Origin: JBHOQS01 sp042408875
GTDB lineage: Bacteria; Chloroflexota; UBA11872; JBHOQS01
Assembly: GCA_042408875.1 (NCBI GenBank)
Contig: JBHOQS010000007.1
Coordinates: 1-64,000, forward strand
Length of the DNA stretch: 64,000 nucleotides
Direction: 5' to 3'
This document shows positions 62,629 to 64,000 of this stretch, in pieces (within the stretch, counting starts at the first letter, position 1; each line of letters begins with the position of its first letter). The position numbers and the translations under genes are program-made. The notes below the pieces were generated by a model. The model was not told the origin of the DNA, did no database searches, and saw only the letters and a program-made list of their open reading frames with translations.

Positions 62629-64000
62629 ATGGTACAAAGAGTGTCCAGGCTGACTCGGCGCGCAGCACTAGGGAGCCTGGGGGCTCTGGTCGCGGCCCTG
62701 GCGCCGGCCTGCCGCGGCGTCCCCGGCGCACGCCCGCAGCAGAGCCCAGCCGCCGGCACGATTCCGCCGGCCACGCTGGTGCTGCATGTAAACTCCGGGT
62801 CGGTGGACGAGATGCTGGCGGTGCGCCTGCCGGCCTTCCAGGAGCGCTTCCCCCAGCTCCGCGTCGAGCAGCAGCTCTTCCCCGGCGGAGAGTACGTTAC
62901 CAAGCTCCAGGCACTGGCCGCAGCCGAGACCTTGGGCGACGTGGCCTGGAGCTATACTGCCGGACAGTTCTATCACCTGCTCTTCGCCAATGGTGTCTTC
63001 ATCGTCCATGACGAGCTCATCGCCCGCGACAAGCTCGACCTGCGGCAGTGGTATCCCGCCCTGGTCGAGGGCATGCGCGTGGACGGCCGCCTGGGCGGCC
63101 TGCCCTTCAAGGGCCAGGTGATCGGCCTGGGCCTGTACTATAACCGCAGCCTGTTCGACCAGGCCGGCCTGCCCTATCCCACCGAGCAGTGGACCCTCGA
63201 CGACCTGGTAGCAGCCGCCACCAGGCTTAGCCGCCGTGAAAGGGACGAGGTGAGCGTCTACGGCATGGCCCCGTGGGCTTTCTCGGGGGAATACGCGATC
63301 GCCCATGCCCGCAATTTCGACGCCGACTTTTTCTCGCGAGACGGCCGGCGCTGGACCTTCACCGATGCGCGGGCGCTGCAGAGCCTGCGCTGGTACGCTG
63401 AGCAGGCGGTGCAGCGGCGCATCCTGGGCCTGCCGCCCGGGCTGAACGTCAGCCAGGCCCTGATCCAGGGCAAGCTGGCCATCATCTTCCGCGGCTGGAT
63501 GGGGGCACCGGTGACCTTCGCCGCAGCGAACCGCCAGGACCCGGCGTTCCAGTGGGGCATGTCGCTTACCCCGCGCGGGCCGACGGGCCGCCGCGGCGGA
63601 ACGATGAGCGCTGACTGTATGTCGGTCACGCGCACCAGCCGTGCCCGAGACGGAGCCTGGGAGCTGGTGAAGTGGCTGTGCGACCGCGAGAGCGGAGTGC
63701 TGCTCGGCTTGCAGACTACCGGCTCACTCACCCTGGGCGGGCGGCCCGATGTCTACAACGACCCGCGCATTCTGGAGGCACCGAATGTACCCCGCGAGGC
63801 CAGCCTGCTGCGGGCGCGCTCGATGGAGGTGCCGGAGGATATCTCCATGGCTGGACTGGGCGGCGGGCCGTGGAACCTGCGCGGCCAGGAGCTGTTCCAG
63901 CGCATCAACGCACGTCTGGCGGAGATCGCTACCGGCCAGGCCGAGCCCTCCCAGGCGTTCCTGGACACGCTGGCCGCTGAAGCAACGGCGATCATGGACC
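62629..64000 (+). CDS. Family-1 extracellular solute-binding lipoprotein, 3' truncated by window
   Basis: The frame is open from ATG 62629 to the window end (457 codons), so its stop lies outside. GGAGGGA sits 5 nt before the ATG. The signal SRLTRRAALGSLGAL ends in a lipobox LAPAC. The mature part has HVNSGSVDEMLAVRLPAFQE, VDGRLGGLPFKGQVIGLGLY and FRGWMGAPVTFAAANRQDP. At least 457 residues makes it near complete. It is the sixth sugar-type binding protein in 22 kb without visible partners. Confidence 0.92.
   Translation, partial: MVQRVSRLTRRAALGSLGALVAALAPACRGVPGARPQQSPAAGTIPPATLVLHVNSGSVDEMLAVRLPAFQERFPQLRVEQQLFPGGEYVTKLQALAAAETLGDVAWSYTAGQFYHLLFANGVFIVHDELIARDKLDLRQWYPALVEGMRVDGRLGGLPFKGQVIGLGLYYNRSLFDQAGLPYPTEQWTLDDLVAAATRLSRRERDEVSVYGMAPWAFSGEYAIAHARNFDADFFSRDGRRWTFTDARALQSLRWYAEQAVQRRILGLPPGLNVSQALIQGKLAIIFRGWMGAPVTFAAANRQDPAFQWGMSLTPRGPTGRRGGTMSADCMSVTRTSRARDGAWELVKWLCDRESGVLLGLQTTGSLTLGGRPDVYNDPRILEAPNVPREASLLRARSMEVPEDISMAGLGGGPWNLRGQELFQRINARLAEIATGQAEPSQAFLDTLAAEATAIMD

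Overview
The window is GC-rich bacterial chromosome. Its housekeeping content points to Chloroflexota, with Thermomicrobia-like relatives as my best guess: a two-subunit glycine dehydrogenase, a B12-dependent ribonucleotide reductase, a dgt-dnaG-sigA block, mutS2 next to a cvpA-type gene, and many Tat-type solute-binding lipoproteins. That placement is inference from gene content, not a phylogeny.

Layout. 0-5.4 kb holds a peptide/nickel-type ABC operon (binding protein cut by the window edge, two permeases, two ATPases), followed by a tiny membrane protein and an exported NagZ-like GH3 enzyme, which suggests uptake and recycling of cell-wall peptides and sugars. 7.6-14.3 kb holds a second complete operon of the same type; its second permease gene is split by a frameshift. 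14.4-23.4 kb is a minus-strand block: dgt, dnaG, sigA, pyrE, a membrane protein, cvpA-like, mutS2. 23.6-26.3 kb is ppdK. 26.8-33.1 kb carries an MBL-fold hydrolase, a truncated receiver domain, and gcvT-gcvH-gcvPA-gcvPB. 33.1-40.2 kb carries a Uma2-type nuclease, an HD-GYP protein, a tyrosine recombinase overlapping dcd, and nrdJ with an XRE regulator.

41-64 kb is accessory in character. Six family-1 (sugar-type) binding lipoproteins and one C-terminal remnant of another lie there with no permease or ATPase gene. Between them are a Gfo/Idh oxidoreductase, a threonine-synthase-like enzyme, a CapA-like protein, an all-alpha protein, a broken ROK gene, a secreted repeat protein, a DUF4832-like protein and a broken IS66-type transposase. 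The last binding protein (62629 onward) runs off the window end.

Main observations. (1) The 0.93-kb gap at 57.4-58.3 kb holds an isolated 29-nt sequence resembling a type I-E CRISPR repeat, then two 37-nt CRISPR-like repeats exactly 73 nt apart, the second overlapping the start of a binding-protein gene; a frameshifted IS66 piece lies next to them and no cas gene is visible. (2) Short tandem duplications (5-18 bp units, often exactly two copies of 12-15 bp) recur just upstream of, or inside, the 5' ends of about a dozen unrelated genes. One of them, eight pentanucleotide copies, sits in the first codons of the ROK gene and sets its reading frame. (3) Both peptide-transport operons carry a strong hairpin directly between the binding-protein gene and the first permease gene. 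(4) There is a 26-bp perfect palindrome between the cvpA-like gene and mutS2. I saw no tRNA or rRNA gene.
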